Source: Brachybacterium timonense (GTDB lineage Bacteria; Actinomycetota; Actinomycetes; Actinomycetales; Dermabacteraceae). Taken from it: a stretch of DNA of 64,000 bases. The DNA is taken from assembly GCF_900258505.1 (NCBI RefSeq), contig NZ_LT984895.1, forward strand, positions 2,008,928 through 2,072,927, written 5' to 3'. The first letter of the stretch is position 1; every line of letters starts with the position of its first letter. Positions 1 through 8,993 of the stretch are shown one piece after another. The notes under the pieces were generated by a model. That model saw only the letters and a list, made by a program, of their open reading frames with translations. It was not told where the DNA came from and did no database searches. The position numbers and the translations under genes were made by a program.

Positions 1-2862
1 GGTCAGCCCCGCGAGGCCCAGCATCAGGGGCAGGTCCTGCACAGTGACGCCCACCAGCCAGTGCAGAGCGCACACGGCGATCAGGGTCTGGACCAGGCCC
101 AGCAGGAAGGCGGGGATCAGCCCCCCGGCCAGCAGCCGCACCGGTCCCGCCCCGCGCGCCATCGCCTCGGCGGAGAACGGCGGCATCATCAGGAAGATCG
201 CCATGCCGCCGACCCACAGGCTGATCGCGAGGAACAGCGGGGCGAGGCCCTCGCCGAAGCGGCTCAGCTCGTGCTCGCGCTCGAAGCTCATCTGCACCGG
301 GTCCGAGGCGGTCGAGGCGAGCTCGCTGCTCTCCTCGTCGGTGTAGGAGGGGACGTCGTCCTTGGAATCGGCCAGGCCGTCGGCGAGCTCGGTCGAGCCG
401 TCGTCGAGCTTGCCGGCGCCGTCGTCCAGGTCGATCGCGCCGTCGGCGAGCTGCGTCGCCCCGTCGTCCACCTGGCGGGCGCCGTCGGCGAGGTCCGCCA
501 AGCTGTCCGCGAGGGTGCCGGAGCCGTCGGCGAGCTGCTGCGCCCCGTCGCGGGCGTCGCCCATCCTGTCGGCGAGCGTCCCGGCGCCATCCTGGAGCGC
601 GCCGGTGCCGTCGGCGAGCCGCTGGGCACCGTCGCGGGCCGAGCCCACGCCGTCGGTGTATTGGCCGACGCCCGTGGCGAGGTCCTGCGCGCCGTCGCGG
701 GCGGTGCCCGTCGCGGCGGCGAGCTTGTCCGCGCCGGAGGCGACCTCGCGGGCGCCGGAGTTCAGGCGGTGGATGTCCTGCACGCCCTGGTCCAGGGTGC
801 CGTACGCCTCGGGCAGCGCGCGCGCCGCGGTGCGGGCCTGGTCGGCCAGCTCGTCGGCGAGGTCGGAGGGGCTCTGCCCGGGCTCGGCCGACGGGACGGC
901 GACGGCGAGGTCCTCCCGCACCGTGCCGAGGTCGGTGTGCAGGGTCGAGGTGTCCTCGGCGAGGGTCGAGGTGCTGCGCTCGAGGTCGGCGGCGCCCTGA
1001 GCGAGGGCCGAGGTGGTGGTGGACAGGGTCGCGAAGTACTGCTCCATGTCGGAGGCGGCGCCGCTCATGCCCTCAGCGGTGCCGGCGACGTCGGCGGAGG
1101 TCTCCGCGGCGGCCTGGGCGAGACGGTCGGCCTCGGCGGCGTCCGTGGAGGCGGTCTCGGCGTCGGTGGAGGCGGTGGTGGCGTCCCCGGAGGCGGTCGC
1201 CGCGTCCTCCTTCGCCTGCGCGGCGTCCTCGGACAGGGTCGAGAGCTCCCCGCAGAACTCCTCGTCCGCGCCCGAGTCCGCGCAGCGCTCGGCGAGATCC
1301 GCGGCGTTCGCGGCGAGGGTGTCGGTCTCCTCGGCGACGGTCCCGGCGGAGCCCGCGGAGGTCGCGGCGGACTCCTGCGAGGTCTCGGCGGACTGCGCCG
1401 AGTTATCCGCGGCCTCGGCCGCATCCTGCACGGCCTGGTCGAGCGTGTCGACCTCCCCGGCGATCGACTCGGCGCCCTCGCGAAGAGTGCGGGCGTCCTC
1501 GGCCCGGTCGCTCGTGGAATCGTCGAGGCCCTGGGCGGTCTCCGCGAGTTCCCCGGCCCTCTCGTCGAGGGTGGCGGTGGCCGTCGCGATGGTCTCGGAG
1601 TCGCCGACCGGAGCGTCGAGCAGCTCGGGCATGCCGTCGATTGCGCCCTCGAGGTCGTCGATCGCGCTGACCAGGTCCTCGCTCGCCTGCTGCACGCTCT
1701 GCTCGGTCACGCCCAGCTCGCGGGCGCGCTCGGCGGCGCTGGTGACGGTCTCGTCCAGCTGCTGGGTGCCGTCGGCGACCTGGCCCGCGCCGCCGGCGAG
1801 GTCGCTCGCCCCGCTGGCGAGCTTCTTGGTGCCGCCGGCGAGCTCGTCCGCGCCGCTGCGCAGCGGCTGCCCCTTCTCGTCGAGGGTCACCAGACCGCCG
1901 GAGAGCTGCTGCGCCCCGGCGTCGAGGGTCGCGACCCCGTTCTGGAGAGTGACCGCGCCGTCGGCCAGCTGATCCAGCCCGACCACCAGGTCGAGGCTGC
2001 CGGAGTGCAGGTCGACCGCGCCGTCGGCGAGCCGACCGGACCCGTCCACGAGCTGCCCGGTGCCGTCGGTGAGCTCGCCGGTGCCGTCGACCAGGTCGCC
2101 CGTGCCGTCGTGGAGGTCGCTCGCACCGTCGGAGAGCTCGGCGGCGCCGTCGGCCGCGTCCACGATCCCGTCGTGGATCGTCGTGAAGCCGACGTAGATC
2201 TTGTCGAGGTACTCCTCGAGGACCGAGGCGCGCAGCGCGTCCGTGAGCGCGGTGCCGATGGACTTGGTGAAGTTGCCGCCGACGTAGTTGACCGAGTCGT
2301 TCGTGGTCACGGTGATCATCGCGGGCGCCGCGTCCATCGCGTCGCCCCCGAGGGAGGCGATGTTCTCGGAGAAGTCGGAGGGGATCGCGACGGTGGCCCC
2401 GTAGGTGCCGTCGGCGAGGCCGCGCTCCGCCTCGGCGCGGGAAACCTCCACGAAGCGGTAGACGTTCTCCTGGTCCTTCTCCAGCAGGGTGTCCGTGAAC
2501 TCCGCACCCACGTCGAGGTGGGAGACCTCGCCGTCGGGGCTCTCCGCGTCCGCGCCCGTGTCCTCGTTCACCACGGCGGCGGTGATCTGGTTCAGATGGT
2601 TGCTCGGGTCGATGAACGACCAGGTCATGTTGCCCGAGTAGACCAGCGGCACGAGCGCGAGGCCCGTGACGAACAGCGCCGCGATCGGCTTCTTCCACTC
2701 GCCGGGCAGCAGGGCGACCGCACCCCGACCGGCGGCGGAGGCACCGCGGCCGACGGCGGAGACACCGCGGCCCACGGCGGCAGCGGCGGTGCCAAGAGCG
2801 GACAGGACGGTGCTGAGCGCGGTCGAGAGCGCGGTGAGGAAAGCACGGAGGATTCGCATCAC
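1..2862 (-). CDS. YhgE/Pip-family membrane protein, 5' part (runs off left edge)
   Basis: Read on the minus strand, 954 codons are visible before the window ends. The N-terminus has a basic segment, then a hydrophobic helix (about residues 53-70, FVTGLALVPLVYSG), then the YhgE-like extracellular segment with FIDPSNHLNQITAAVVNEDTG and NDSVNYVGGNFTKSIG. The middle carries dozens of L-x-D-G-(A/S/T) repeats and a long alanine-rich segment predicted to be coiled coil. The visible end enters hydrophobic helices (SLWVGGMAIFLMMPPF), as in the C-terminal membrane domain of YhgE/Pip proteins, which relate to ABC-2 permeases. Family members are cell-envelope proteins of unclear function (phage infection protein, ESX/type VII-like YukC neighbours). 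I chose the GTG at 2862 because it lies 6 nt after a TATCGT -10 hexamer; ATG 2859 and ATG 2877 are in-frame alternatives. The C-terminal part is missing only because of the window edge. Confidence 0.85.
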   Translation of the reverse strand, partial: MMRILRAFLTALSTALSTVLSALGTAAAAVGRGVSAVGRGASAAGRGAVALLPGEWKKPIAALFVTGLALVPLVYSGNMTWSFIDPSNHLNQITAAVVNEDTGADAESPDGEVSHLDVGAEFTDTLLEKDQENVYRFVEVSRAEAERGLADGTYGATVAIPSDFSENIASLGGDAMDAAPAMITVTTNDSVNYVGGNFTKSIGTALTDALRASVLEEYLDKIYVGFTTIHDGIVDAADGAAELSDGASDLHDGTGDLVDGTGELTDGTGQLVDGSGRLADGAVDLHSGSLDLVVGLDQLADGAVTLQNGVATLDAGAQQLSGGLVTLDEKGQPLRSGADELAGGTKKLASGASDLAGGAGQVADGTQQLDETVTSAAERARELGVTEQSVQQASEDLVSAIDDLEGAIDGMPELLDAPVGDSETIATATATLDERAGELAETAQGLDDSTSDRAEDARTLREGAESIAGEVDTLDQAVQDAAEAADNSAQSAETSQESAATSAGSAGTVAEETDTLAANAADLAERCADSGADEEFCGELSTLSEDAAQAKEDAATASGDATTASTDAETASTDAAEADRLAQAAAETSADVAGTAEGMSGAASDMEQYFATLSTTTSALAQGAADLERSTSTLAEDTSTLHTDLGTVREDLAVAVPSAEPGQSPSDLADELADQARTAARALPEAYGTLDQGVQDIHRLNSGAREVASGADKLAAATGTARDGAQDLATGVGQYTDGVGSARDGAQRLADGTGALQDGAGTLADRMGDARDGAQQLADGSGTLADSLADLADGARQVDDGATQLADGAIDLDDGAGKLDDGSTELADGLADSKDDVPSYTDEESSELASTASDPVQMSFEREHELSRFGEGLAPLFLAISLWVGGMAIFLMMPPFSAEAMARGAGPVRLLAGGLIPAFLLGLVQTLIAVCALHWLVGVTVQDLPLMLGLAGLT

Positions 2863-2868
2863 GCGGCG

Positions 2869-2886
2869 ACGATACATTGGTGTATC
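2869..2886 (-). promoter_or_regulatory. operator-like palindrome overlapping -10 of the YhgE/Pip gene
   Basis: A perfect inverted repeat GATACA-TTGG-TGTATC occupies 2871-2886. On the minus strand the hexamer TATCGT (2874-2869) overlaps its downstream arm and ends 6 nt before GTG 2862. Short palindromes with a 4-nt centre like this are typical of TetR-family repressor sites, and YhgE/Pip genes often lie beside a tetR gene. That neighbour would lie outside this window, so the repressor is inferred. Confidence 0.55.
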
Positions 2887-3231
2887 GATTCCGAGTACCC
2901 CGTGATCGCAAGTGTGGTGGGAGAAACGCCCGGACTGCAGGTCCCGGCTGTGCGGCCGGGCCGCGCAGCCGGGCTGCGCCGCCGGTGTCAGCGCGCGGTG
3001 CTCCCATGACGGTCGACGACACACCGCCATCGGAACTTCGTACCAGTACCTGCTCTTCCGCGGCGAGCCGTTCGATGAGCAGGCCCGCGACCCTCAGATC
3101 CCGCTACGCCCCACTCAAGCGGCGATGGCTGCGCATCAGCGCTGGCTCCGGAAGCACTCCTCCCCCGCGCACGACGCCCCAGGCTGACGCGCGACGGCCG
3201 CGCCGGTGTCACGCGCTGGCAGAGGCGACCA
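2887..3231. other. 345-nt gap with a strong hairpin and a possible coding relic
   Basis: No confident gene is present. At 2943-2973 two 15-nt arms (CCCGGCTGTGCGGCC and its complement, one G-U pair) form a strong hairpin without a T tract; it could end transcripts of the OsmC gene. On the plus strand, frame 2912-3187 reads SYQYLLFRGEPFDEQ and on to RPTQAAMAAHQRWLRK before a TGA. From about 3040 to 3187 the codons have the third-position bias of the neighbouring genes, but there is no convincing start or ribosome site. I read it as a possible gene remnant of unknown family. Confidence 0.3.
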
Positions 3232-3666
3232 TCAGGCCCGGGCGAAAGCGACCGAGACCGGGGTGGGGTTGCGCAGGTTGTCCGAAACGGGGCAACGCTC
3301 CTCGACGGCGGCCAGCAGCGCCTCCATCGTCGCGTCATCGGCGTCCGTCGAGGCGTGGATGGTCATACGCAGTCCGTCGTACCCGGCACGGGTAGTGACG
3401 TCCTTGCCCATCAGCTTCGACGGGTCGAGGTCACCCTCAAGATCGATCCGCAGGTCGCTGAGGGAAACGCCCTGTTCCTGAGCGACCATCTGCACGACCA
3501 CGTTGTAGCAGCCGGCCAGTGCCGCGAGGACGAACTCGACAGGGTTGGGGCCCGCATCGGCGCCACCCAGGCTCGGTGGTTCATCCACGGTGATGGTGAA
3601 CTGCCGGGCCTTCGCCTCCAGTCGAGTCGGAGAGGTCGAGGTCGAGGTGATCGAGAACGTGGGCAT
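3232..3666 (-). CDS. OsmC family peroxiredoxin-like protein
   Basis: A 144-residue protein, typical for OsmC/YhfA-type proteins. The segment GGADAGPNPVEFVLAALAGCYN carries the first active-site cysteine (AGCYNVV), and the second lies near the C-terminus in EERCPVSDNLRN. These two cysteines reduce organic hydroperoxides in characterised OsmC/Ohr enzymes. The start ATG at 3666 is preceded by AAGGAG 5 nt upstream; the frame stays open further upstream but without coding character. It stands alone, oriented away from the helicase gene. The exact substrate cannot be told from sequence. Confidence 0.85.
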   Translation of the reverse strand: MPTFSITSTSTSPTRLEAKARQFTITVDEPPSLGGADAGPNPVEFVLAALAGCYNVVVQMVAQEQGVSLSDLRIDLEGDLDPSKLMGKDVTTRAGYDGLRMTIHASTDADDATMEALLAAVEERCPVSDNLRNPTPVSVAFARA

Positions 3667-3845
3667 CTGGCGCTCCTTCGGCCGTGGGCCCGGCCGGGCC
3701 CGGGTCGTCAGCGACCGGTGTCGTCCATTCACCGGGCTGTTCCTGCCCCTCCACGGTAACCCGGCTCTCTGGCCTCTGACCGGGACCTTCACGCCGTCGG
3801 GACTCGGCTGCGCATCGGCGCCGAGAGTTCGCGTTAGCGCCCTGG

Positions 3846-3851
3846 CAGACT
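3846..3851 (+). promoter_or_regulatory. -10-like hexamer for a leaderless helicase mRNA
   Basis: CAGACT is followed by exactly 6 nt (GGCCCC) and the ATG at 3858; no Shine-Dalgarno sequence is visible. This is the weakest match to TATAAT in the series of similar sites in this window. Confidence 0.35.
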
Positions 3852-3857
3852 GGCCCC

Positions 3858-6461
3858 ATGCCTCTGCTGACCTCGCACCTGCCCGTCGATCGCTCTGCCC
3901 TCCACCGCACAGACAGCCCCGCAGAGGCTCCGCGCGTCACAGCCGAGGACATCGTCGACGGCTTCATCGCCGCACAGGCCGAGATCGGCCGCACCCTGTA
4001 CCCGCATCAGGAGGAGGCGCTGCTGGCCATCGCCGCCGGCGACCACACAATCGTGGCCACGCCCACGGGCTCCGGCAAGACCACCATCGCCTATGCCGCG
4101 ATCTTCGCCGCCGTGGCCCGAGGCGAGCGCGCCTACTACACGGCACCGATCAAGGCGCTGGTCTCCGAGAAGTTCTTCGACCTGGTCCAGCAGTTCGGCG
4201 CAGACAAGGTCGGCATGATGACCGGTGACTCGTCGGTCAATCACGATGCTCCGATCATCGTGTGCACCGCGGAGATCTTCGCGAACCACGCCCTGCGCGA
4301 CGGCGCGACGAGCGACGTCGGCCTGGCCGTGATGGACGAGTTCCATTACTACGGCGACCCGCAGCGCGGCTGGGCCTGGCAGGTGCCGCTGCTGGAGCTG
4401 CCCCGCTGCCAGTTCGTGCTGATGAGCGGCACCCTGGGCGACGTCTCATTCTTCGTCGACGATCTGCAGGAACGCACGGACCGGGACGTCAGTGTGATCG
4501 ATGACGCGCCGCGGCCGGTACCGCTGGACTACCGCTGGTCGCTGGATCCGATCGACGACGCGATCGCGCGCATCCTCGAGGAGCGCGATGCGCCGGTGTA
4601 CATCGTGCATTTCACACAGAAGGAGGCGCTCGAGCAGGCACAGTCCCTGCTGGGTCAGAAGATCCTCACCTCCACGGAACGCGAGCAGATCCGCGAGCTG
4701 ATCGGTGACTTCCGGTTCTCCCGCGGATTCGGGCAGACCCTCTCGAAGCTGGTGCGGGACGGTATCGGCGTGCATCACGCGGGCATGCTCCCGAAGTACC
4801 GGCGTCTGGTGGAAAGGCTCGCCCAGTCGGGCCTGTTGAAGGTGATCTGCGGCACCGACACCCTGGGGGTCGGCATCAATGTGCCGATCCGTACCGTGCT
4901 GTTCACGTCACTGGCGAAGTTCGACGGAAAACGGATGCGGCTCCTGAATGCGCGCGAGTTCCACCAGATCGCCGGTCGCGCGGGACGAGCGGGCTTCGAC
5001 ACCGTCGGCCATGTCGTCGTACAGGCACCGCCGTGGACCATCGAGTTCGAGAAGGAGCAGGCGAAGCTTCGCGCCCGTGAGGAGGCCGGCCACCGGCCCA
5101 ACAGCGCGAAGAAACGTAAGAAGGAACCGAAGCCGCGCATCCCTGAGGGCGCGGTGTCCTGGTCGGAACAGAACCTCACCAAGCTGATCAACAACCCGCC
5201 TGAAGCGTTGCGCGGCCATCTGCGGATCACGCCGTCGATGGAACTGGCTCTCATCGCCCGGCCCGGCAACGCCTTCGCTGCCGCGCGGCACCTGATCATG
5301 ACCAGCCACCAGTCGCCCACCCAGAAGCGCGCTCTGTTGCGCCGTGCCGTGGAGATCTTTCGCGGGCTGCGCGAAGCGGAGATCGTCGAGGTCCTCGAGC
5401 AGCCCGATCACCTGGGCCGCACCGTGACCCTGGTAGAGGATCTGCAGCTGGACTTCACCATGAACCAGCCTCTTGCGCCGTTCGCGATCGCGATGATCGA
5501 CTCGTTCGAGGAGGACTCCCCCACCCTTGCTCTGGACACGCTCTCCACGATCGAGGCGATCCTCGAGGATCCGATGCAGATCCTGCTGGCCCAGCAGAAC
5601 CGAGCGCGCGGCGCCTTGCTCGCGGAGTTGAAGGCCGACGGCGTCGAGTACACCGAACGGATGGCGCTGCTCGATGAGGTCACTTGGCCGAAGCCGCTGG
5701 GTGAGGAGCTCGATGCGGCGCTGGAGATCTATCAGCGTCACCGGCCGTGGGTACGCAGCGAGGACCTGTCCCCGAAGTCGATTGTCCGCGAGATGCTCGA
5801 GACCGGTTCGACGTTCAGCGAGTACGTCTCGCGGTATCAGCTGATGCGCTCGGAGGGCATCCTGCTGCGGTACCTCTCGGATGCGTACCAAGCGCTGCGG
5901 CGGACCGTGCCTCAGGAGCTGCGCAACGAGGCGATCGAGTCGATGATCGAGTGGCTCGGCGTGCTCGTGCGCGGGGTGGATTCTTCACTGCTGGACGAAT
6001 GGGAAGCACTCGCGCATCCGGAGGATTCCGAGCCCGATGCGGCCAGCGAACTGCGCCCGGATTCACCGCGTCTGCTGTCGGGGCAACCGCGGGTGCTGCG
6101 CACGATGGTACGGGCCGCGATGTGGCATCGCGTGGAGCTGTTCGCTCTGGAGAAGGAGCAGCAGCTCGAGGAGCTCGACGGCGCCGACGGCTGGGACCAG
6201 GATCGGTGGGCCGACGCACTGGATGACTTCTTCGACACCTACGACCATGTCGTGATCGAGGACCGAGCACGGTCCCCGCGTCTGCTGCGCATCGAAGAAG
6301 AGTCACGCCAGTGGCGGGTGACGCAGACCGTGATGGACCCCGATGAGAACAACGACTTCGTGCTGCAGGCCATCGTGGATCTCGAGGAGACCGACGACGC
6401 GGGAGAGCTCGTGGTGCACATGGAGTACGCCGGCGACCTGGCGACGGCGCCATGGCGGTGA
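3858..6461 (+). CDS. DEAD/DEAH-box (Ski2-like) RNA helicase with DUF3516 C-terminus
   Basis: An 867-residue superfamily 2 helicase. Visible motifs are Walker A ATPTGSGKT (67-75), motif Ia TAPIKALVSEK, the Walker B box DEFH (160-163), motif III SGT (190-192), GVHHAGMLPKYRR, the GTDTLGVGIN segment and motif VI QIAGRAGRAGFD. A basic linker (NSAKKRKKEPKPR) follows the second RecA domain, and the rest matches the DUF3516-type C-terminal region found in actinobacterial helicases of this kind. It probably unwinds structured RNA; a partner nuclease is not evident nearby. The start has no ribosome site, and the hexamer CAGACT 6 nt upstream suggests a leaderless message. The gene stands alone between an OsmC gene and a small membrane-protein gene on the other strand. 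Confidence 0.9.
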   Translation: MPLLTSHLPVDRSALHRTDSPAEAPRVTAEDIVDGFIAAQAEIGRTLYPHQEEALLAIAAGDHTIVATPTGSGKTTIAYAAIFAAVARGERAYYTAPIKALVSEKFFDLVQQFGADKVGMMTGDSSVNHDAPIIVCTAEIFANHALRDGATSDVGLAVMDEFHYYGDPQRGWAWQVPLLELPRCQFVLMSGTLGDVSFFVDDLQERTDRDVSVIDDAPRPVPLDYRWSLDPIDDAIARILEERDAPVYIVHFTQKEALEQAQSLLGQKILTSTEREQIRELIGDFRFSRGFGQTLSKLVRDGIGVHHAGMLPKYRRLVERLAQSGLLKVICGTDTLGVGINVPIRTVLFTSLAKFDGKRMRLLNAREFHQIAGRAGRAGFDTVGHVVVQAPPWTIEFEKEQAKLRAREEAGHRPNSAKKRKKEPKPRIPEGAVSWSEQNLTKLINNPPEALRGHLRITPSMELALIARPGNAFAAARHLIMTSHQSPTQKRALLRRAVEIFRGLREAEIVEVLEQPDHLGRTVTLVEDLQLDFTMNQPLAPFAIAMIDSFEEDSPTLALDTLSTIEAILEDPMQILLAQQNRARGALLAELKADGVEYTERMALLDEVTWPKPLGEELDAALEIYQRHRPWVRSEDLSPKSIVREMLETGSTFSEYVSRYQLMRSEGILLRYLSDAYQALRRTVPQELRNEAIESMIEWLGVLVRGVDSSLLDEWEALAHPEDSEPDAASELRPDSPRLLSGQPRVLRTMVRAAMWHRVELFALEKEQQLEELDGADGWDQDRWADALDDFFDTYDHVVIEDRARSPRLLRIEEESRQWRVTQTVMDPDENNDFVLQAIVDLEETDDAGELVVHMEYAGDLATAPWR

Positions 6462-6560
6462 GCGTGCCGCCAACGGCTCGGCCAGTTCCAGCGCGTCCGT
6501 CGTTCCGCCGGATGCACGAGGTGGGTGGGAGCGTTTCGCGCTGGCCCTCACGTGGTCCGA

Positions 6561-6932
6561 TCAGCTGCGCGGCGGCAGCGCGTGCGAGCTATCCGAGTGC
6601 GGCGCCAGCGGGGACGTTCCAGCTGAGGTCCCCGAAACGGGGTCCTGACCCGCAGTAGCCCCACCGGGCCCACCCGACGGCTGCACCGGGTAAGCGCCAA
6701 AGTTCGGTGACGTGCTCGCGGGCGATGCCCCGATGCCCTGGGCACTGTTCATTGGTTGGGATGTGCTGGCCAGATCAGCTGGCGATGTCGTGCCCGCTGC
6801 CTTCGCCTTTGCTGTGGAGCGCCGTACGAGCAGCCCGATGACCACGGCGGCAACCACCACCACGCCGACGACCAGGGCGATCCCGAGCACCAGCATCACG
6901 ACCAGGATGAGGCCTCCCACGTCTATGCTCAC
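6561..6932 (-). CDS. small single-pass membrane protein, unknown function
   Basis: A 123-residue product. Residues about 5-36 form one long hydrophobic helix (GGLILVVMLVLGIALVVGVVVVAAVVIGLLV would be its span), followed by a basic stop-transfer RRSTAKAK. The tail is a low-complexity Ser/Gly/Pro/Ala region, probably disordered and cytoplasmic. The start is GTG 6932, with GGAGG 7 nt upstream, which makes it a likely real gene. No family is recognised. It lies tail-to-tail with the helicase gene. Confidence 0.6.
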   Translation of the reverse strand: MSIDVGGLILVVMLVLGIALVVGVVVVAAVVIGLLVRRSTAKAKAAGTTSPADLASTSQPMNSAQGIGASPASTSPNFGAYPVQPSGGPGGATAGQDPVSGTSAGTSPLAPHSDSSHALPPRS

Positions 6933-7116
6933 GATCCACCTCCACGATGACTGTGCCGCGCGCTTCTGTCACGCTGACGTCTATTCTGCGGACTGGGCAG
7001 ACGGCCACGCAATCGAGACGGCGCGCACACGCCATGCCGCCTCCGTGCACGCGAGGTTTCACCCTCGCAGTCGACGTCGTTGGCATCCACAAGCCACACG
7101 CCACCGCAACCTGCCA

Positions 7117-8694
7117 TCACGGTGAGCACAGCGCTGTGACGCATGCCTGCAGGCTGAAACCGGCGCCAGCGCTGGTGGGGAAGATCCTGTCTGGTTCTCC
7201 GGTGTACGCCTGCTCCCACCCAGGCTCCTCTCCCCGGCCCCGTCGCGCCACACGCCTCGGCTCGTGTTCCAGGCCGGGCTGTGCAGCTCTCGCACCGCGC
7301 GCGCGATGTTCGACGTGAACCTGCTCGAACATCGCGGGCCACGAGACTGTGACCGGATGACCCTCGCTGTCGATCACATCGATGACAGGCGCCCCGTCAC
7401 CGCGGACCTCTCCGGTTCGTACAACGCGTAGGCCTCCTTCGTGGACGATGACGTGGTGCCGCCGGCACAGCAGAACCAGCTTGTCGATGTCCGTTGCACC
7501 GCCCTGTTGCCAGGGCACAAGGTGATGGGCATCCAGATGTCTCCTCTGATGGCAGCCAGGGAAACGGCACGAGCGGTCGCGGATGCGCAGTGCGCGCCGC
7601 TGCGCAGGAGACGCGAGGCGCTTTGCCTGCCCCAGATGCAGCACCTCCCCACTTGCGTCGCGCACAACAGCGAGTGTGCGACCTGTGCACATCAGCCGGA
7701 GAGCAGTCGCTGCCTCGAGCGGTGGACCACCACGCACATGGCAGCGAGGAGACGGATCATCAGAGTCGTCGGTGTCCCTATCGTCCGCGTCCGCCGTATT
7801 GTCCGCGTCCACCGCGTCACCGCATGCTCCATCCCGCAGCGCTGCCTCGGGCTCAGCTCCGCCTTCCAGCACGGCACCCGAGACTTCAACCACGACAAGG
7901 TGACGGTCCTCCCCTGTGCGATCCGCGGGGGCTGCGTCGAGATACGTGCGCGCAAGGTCCACGAGAGCATCAGCACGTCGGTGCTCAAGCGGTGGCGGCG
8001 GTTCAGACTGGCCGACACGTGCGCGCTCGGACGCATCGATGCCCTCGAGGTCCGCACCAGCAGGCGCATCTGTGCCATCCCGTTCGAGCGCGAGTTCCAG
8101 GGCCGTTGTCACTTCGCCGCCCACATCGGCTGGCAACACAGCACGCAGTTCGACCATGCCGTCCTCGCGTGTTGACCAGCGGACTTCGCGCCGGGCTTCC
8201 TGGGCGATAGCGGTGCCATCGATCTGCCGGAACGTCTGGATCGTGCGCGCGAGCTGGGACGCGGTCATCTCCAGCGCAAGGTCCACGAGGCGCTTCTCGT
8301 CCACGACGTCGATCACACGGCTCATCTCGCGCACTTTCGAGTAGGACAGGCGACCTGCCTTGAACAGGTCGAGCGTGCGCGGCATCCGCGGCAGGGCACG
8401 CGCTACCCGGACGTGCTCCCGCGCCGCGCCCGGAGACATGGAACAGGCCCACGACAACCAATGCGCCACCGTTTTCAGGCCATGGAACCAGGCGAGCGCC
8501 CCACGACGATCGAACTCTTCCACCATCAGGAGAAGATCGCACGTGGCCTGGGCGATCACCGCGGCATGCTCCTGGATTCGCAGCCCCAGAGCTTCCGCAT
8601 CGAAGCGGGCGAGCGAGCCTTCCGAGCCACAATCGGCTGACGCACTCTCCTCCCGGTTGCCAGGCAGATCTGATCGTATCGTCGTCGCCGTCAT
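7117..8694 (-). CDS. DUF222 domain HNH endonuclease (13E12-type)
   Basis: A 525-residue protein. The N-terminal two thirds match the actinobacterial DUF222/13E12 architecture (LAWFHGLKTVAHWLSWACSMSPGAAREHVRVA and FKAGRLSYSKVREMSR). The C-terminal HNH domain reads CRFPGCHQRRHLDAHH, then NxxxLC-like DKLVLLCRRHHVIVHEGG, giving the two Cys pairs and the catalytic HH. I chose ATG 8694 because GGGGGAG lies just upstream; an upstream extension in frame looks non-coding. Such genes are present in many copies in actinobacterial genomes, and their role (repeat-associated, defence or selfish) is not settled. An acidic Asp-rich linker near residue 310 (DADNTADADDRDTDDSDD) is probably flexible. Confidence 0.85.
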   Translation of the reverse strand: MTATTIRSDLPGNREESASADCGSEGSLARFDAEALGLRIQEHAAVIAQATCDLLLMVEEFDRRGALAWFHGLKTVAHWLSWACSMSPGAAREHVRVARALPRMPRTLDLFKAGRLSYSKVREMSRVIDVVDEKRLVDLALEMTASQLARTIQTFRQIDGTAIAQEARREVRWSTREDGMVELRAVLPADVGGEVTTALELALERDGTDAPAGADLEGIDASERARVGQSEPPPPLEHRRADALVDLARTYLDAAPADRTGEDRHLVVVEVSGAVLEGGAEPEAALRDGACGDAVDADNTADADDRDTDDSDDPSPRCHVRGGPPLEAATALRLMCTGRTLAVVRDASGEVLHLGQAKRLASPAQRRALRIRDRSCRFPGCHQRRHLDAHHLVPWQQGGATDIDKLVLLCRRHHVIVHEGGLRVVRTGEVRGDGAPVIDVIDSEGHPVTVSWPAMFEQVHVEHRARGARAAQPGLEHEPRRVARRGRGEEPGWEQAYTGEPDRIFPTSAGAGFSLQACVTALCSP

Positions 8695-8993
8695 GACTCC
8701 CCCAAAGAGTTCGATCACCGTCGGGTTCCTGCGTATGCGGGCGCCCCACGCCTCTCGAACACCTATTCGATCATTGGCGTCTGACATTCTTCGCGACGCG
8801 TGCACTGCTGTGGATAGGCAGTTGTGGGGAGGACGAGGCCCTGGCATCGGATCGTCGCGCCCTCCTCAAGGACCCGCGGAACCACCCCCGAGTGAGCCAC
8901 CTGACGCACCGTTCCCGCTGAGCGCACCCCGCCGCACCCCTGTACGCGTCATTTCACTCGACGCAACCGCGCAAGTCTGTGAGTGTTCACCTC

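Noticed and set aside
61-3009. A 982-codon open frame on the plus strand opposite the YhgE/Pip gene
   Set aside because: It mirrors the repeated D-G codons of the true gene; the minus-strand frame has membrane helices and YhgE motifs, while this one is a Gly/Arg/Val-rich shadow.
1403-3022. A 539-codon minus-strand frame in the same region
   Set aside because: It is an Arg-rich out-of-frame reading of the YhgE/Pip gene with no recognisable domain.
7117-8694. HNH gene as part of an intron or mobile element
   Set aside because: The DUF222-HNH architecture is a chromosomal actinobacterial family; no intron core, terminal repeats or transposase are nearby.
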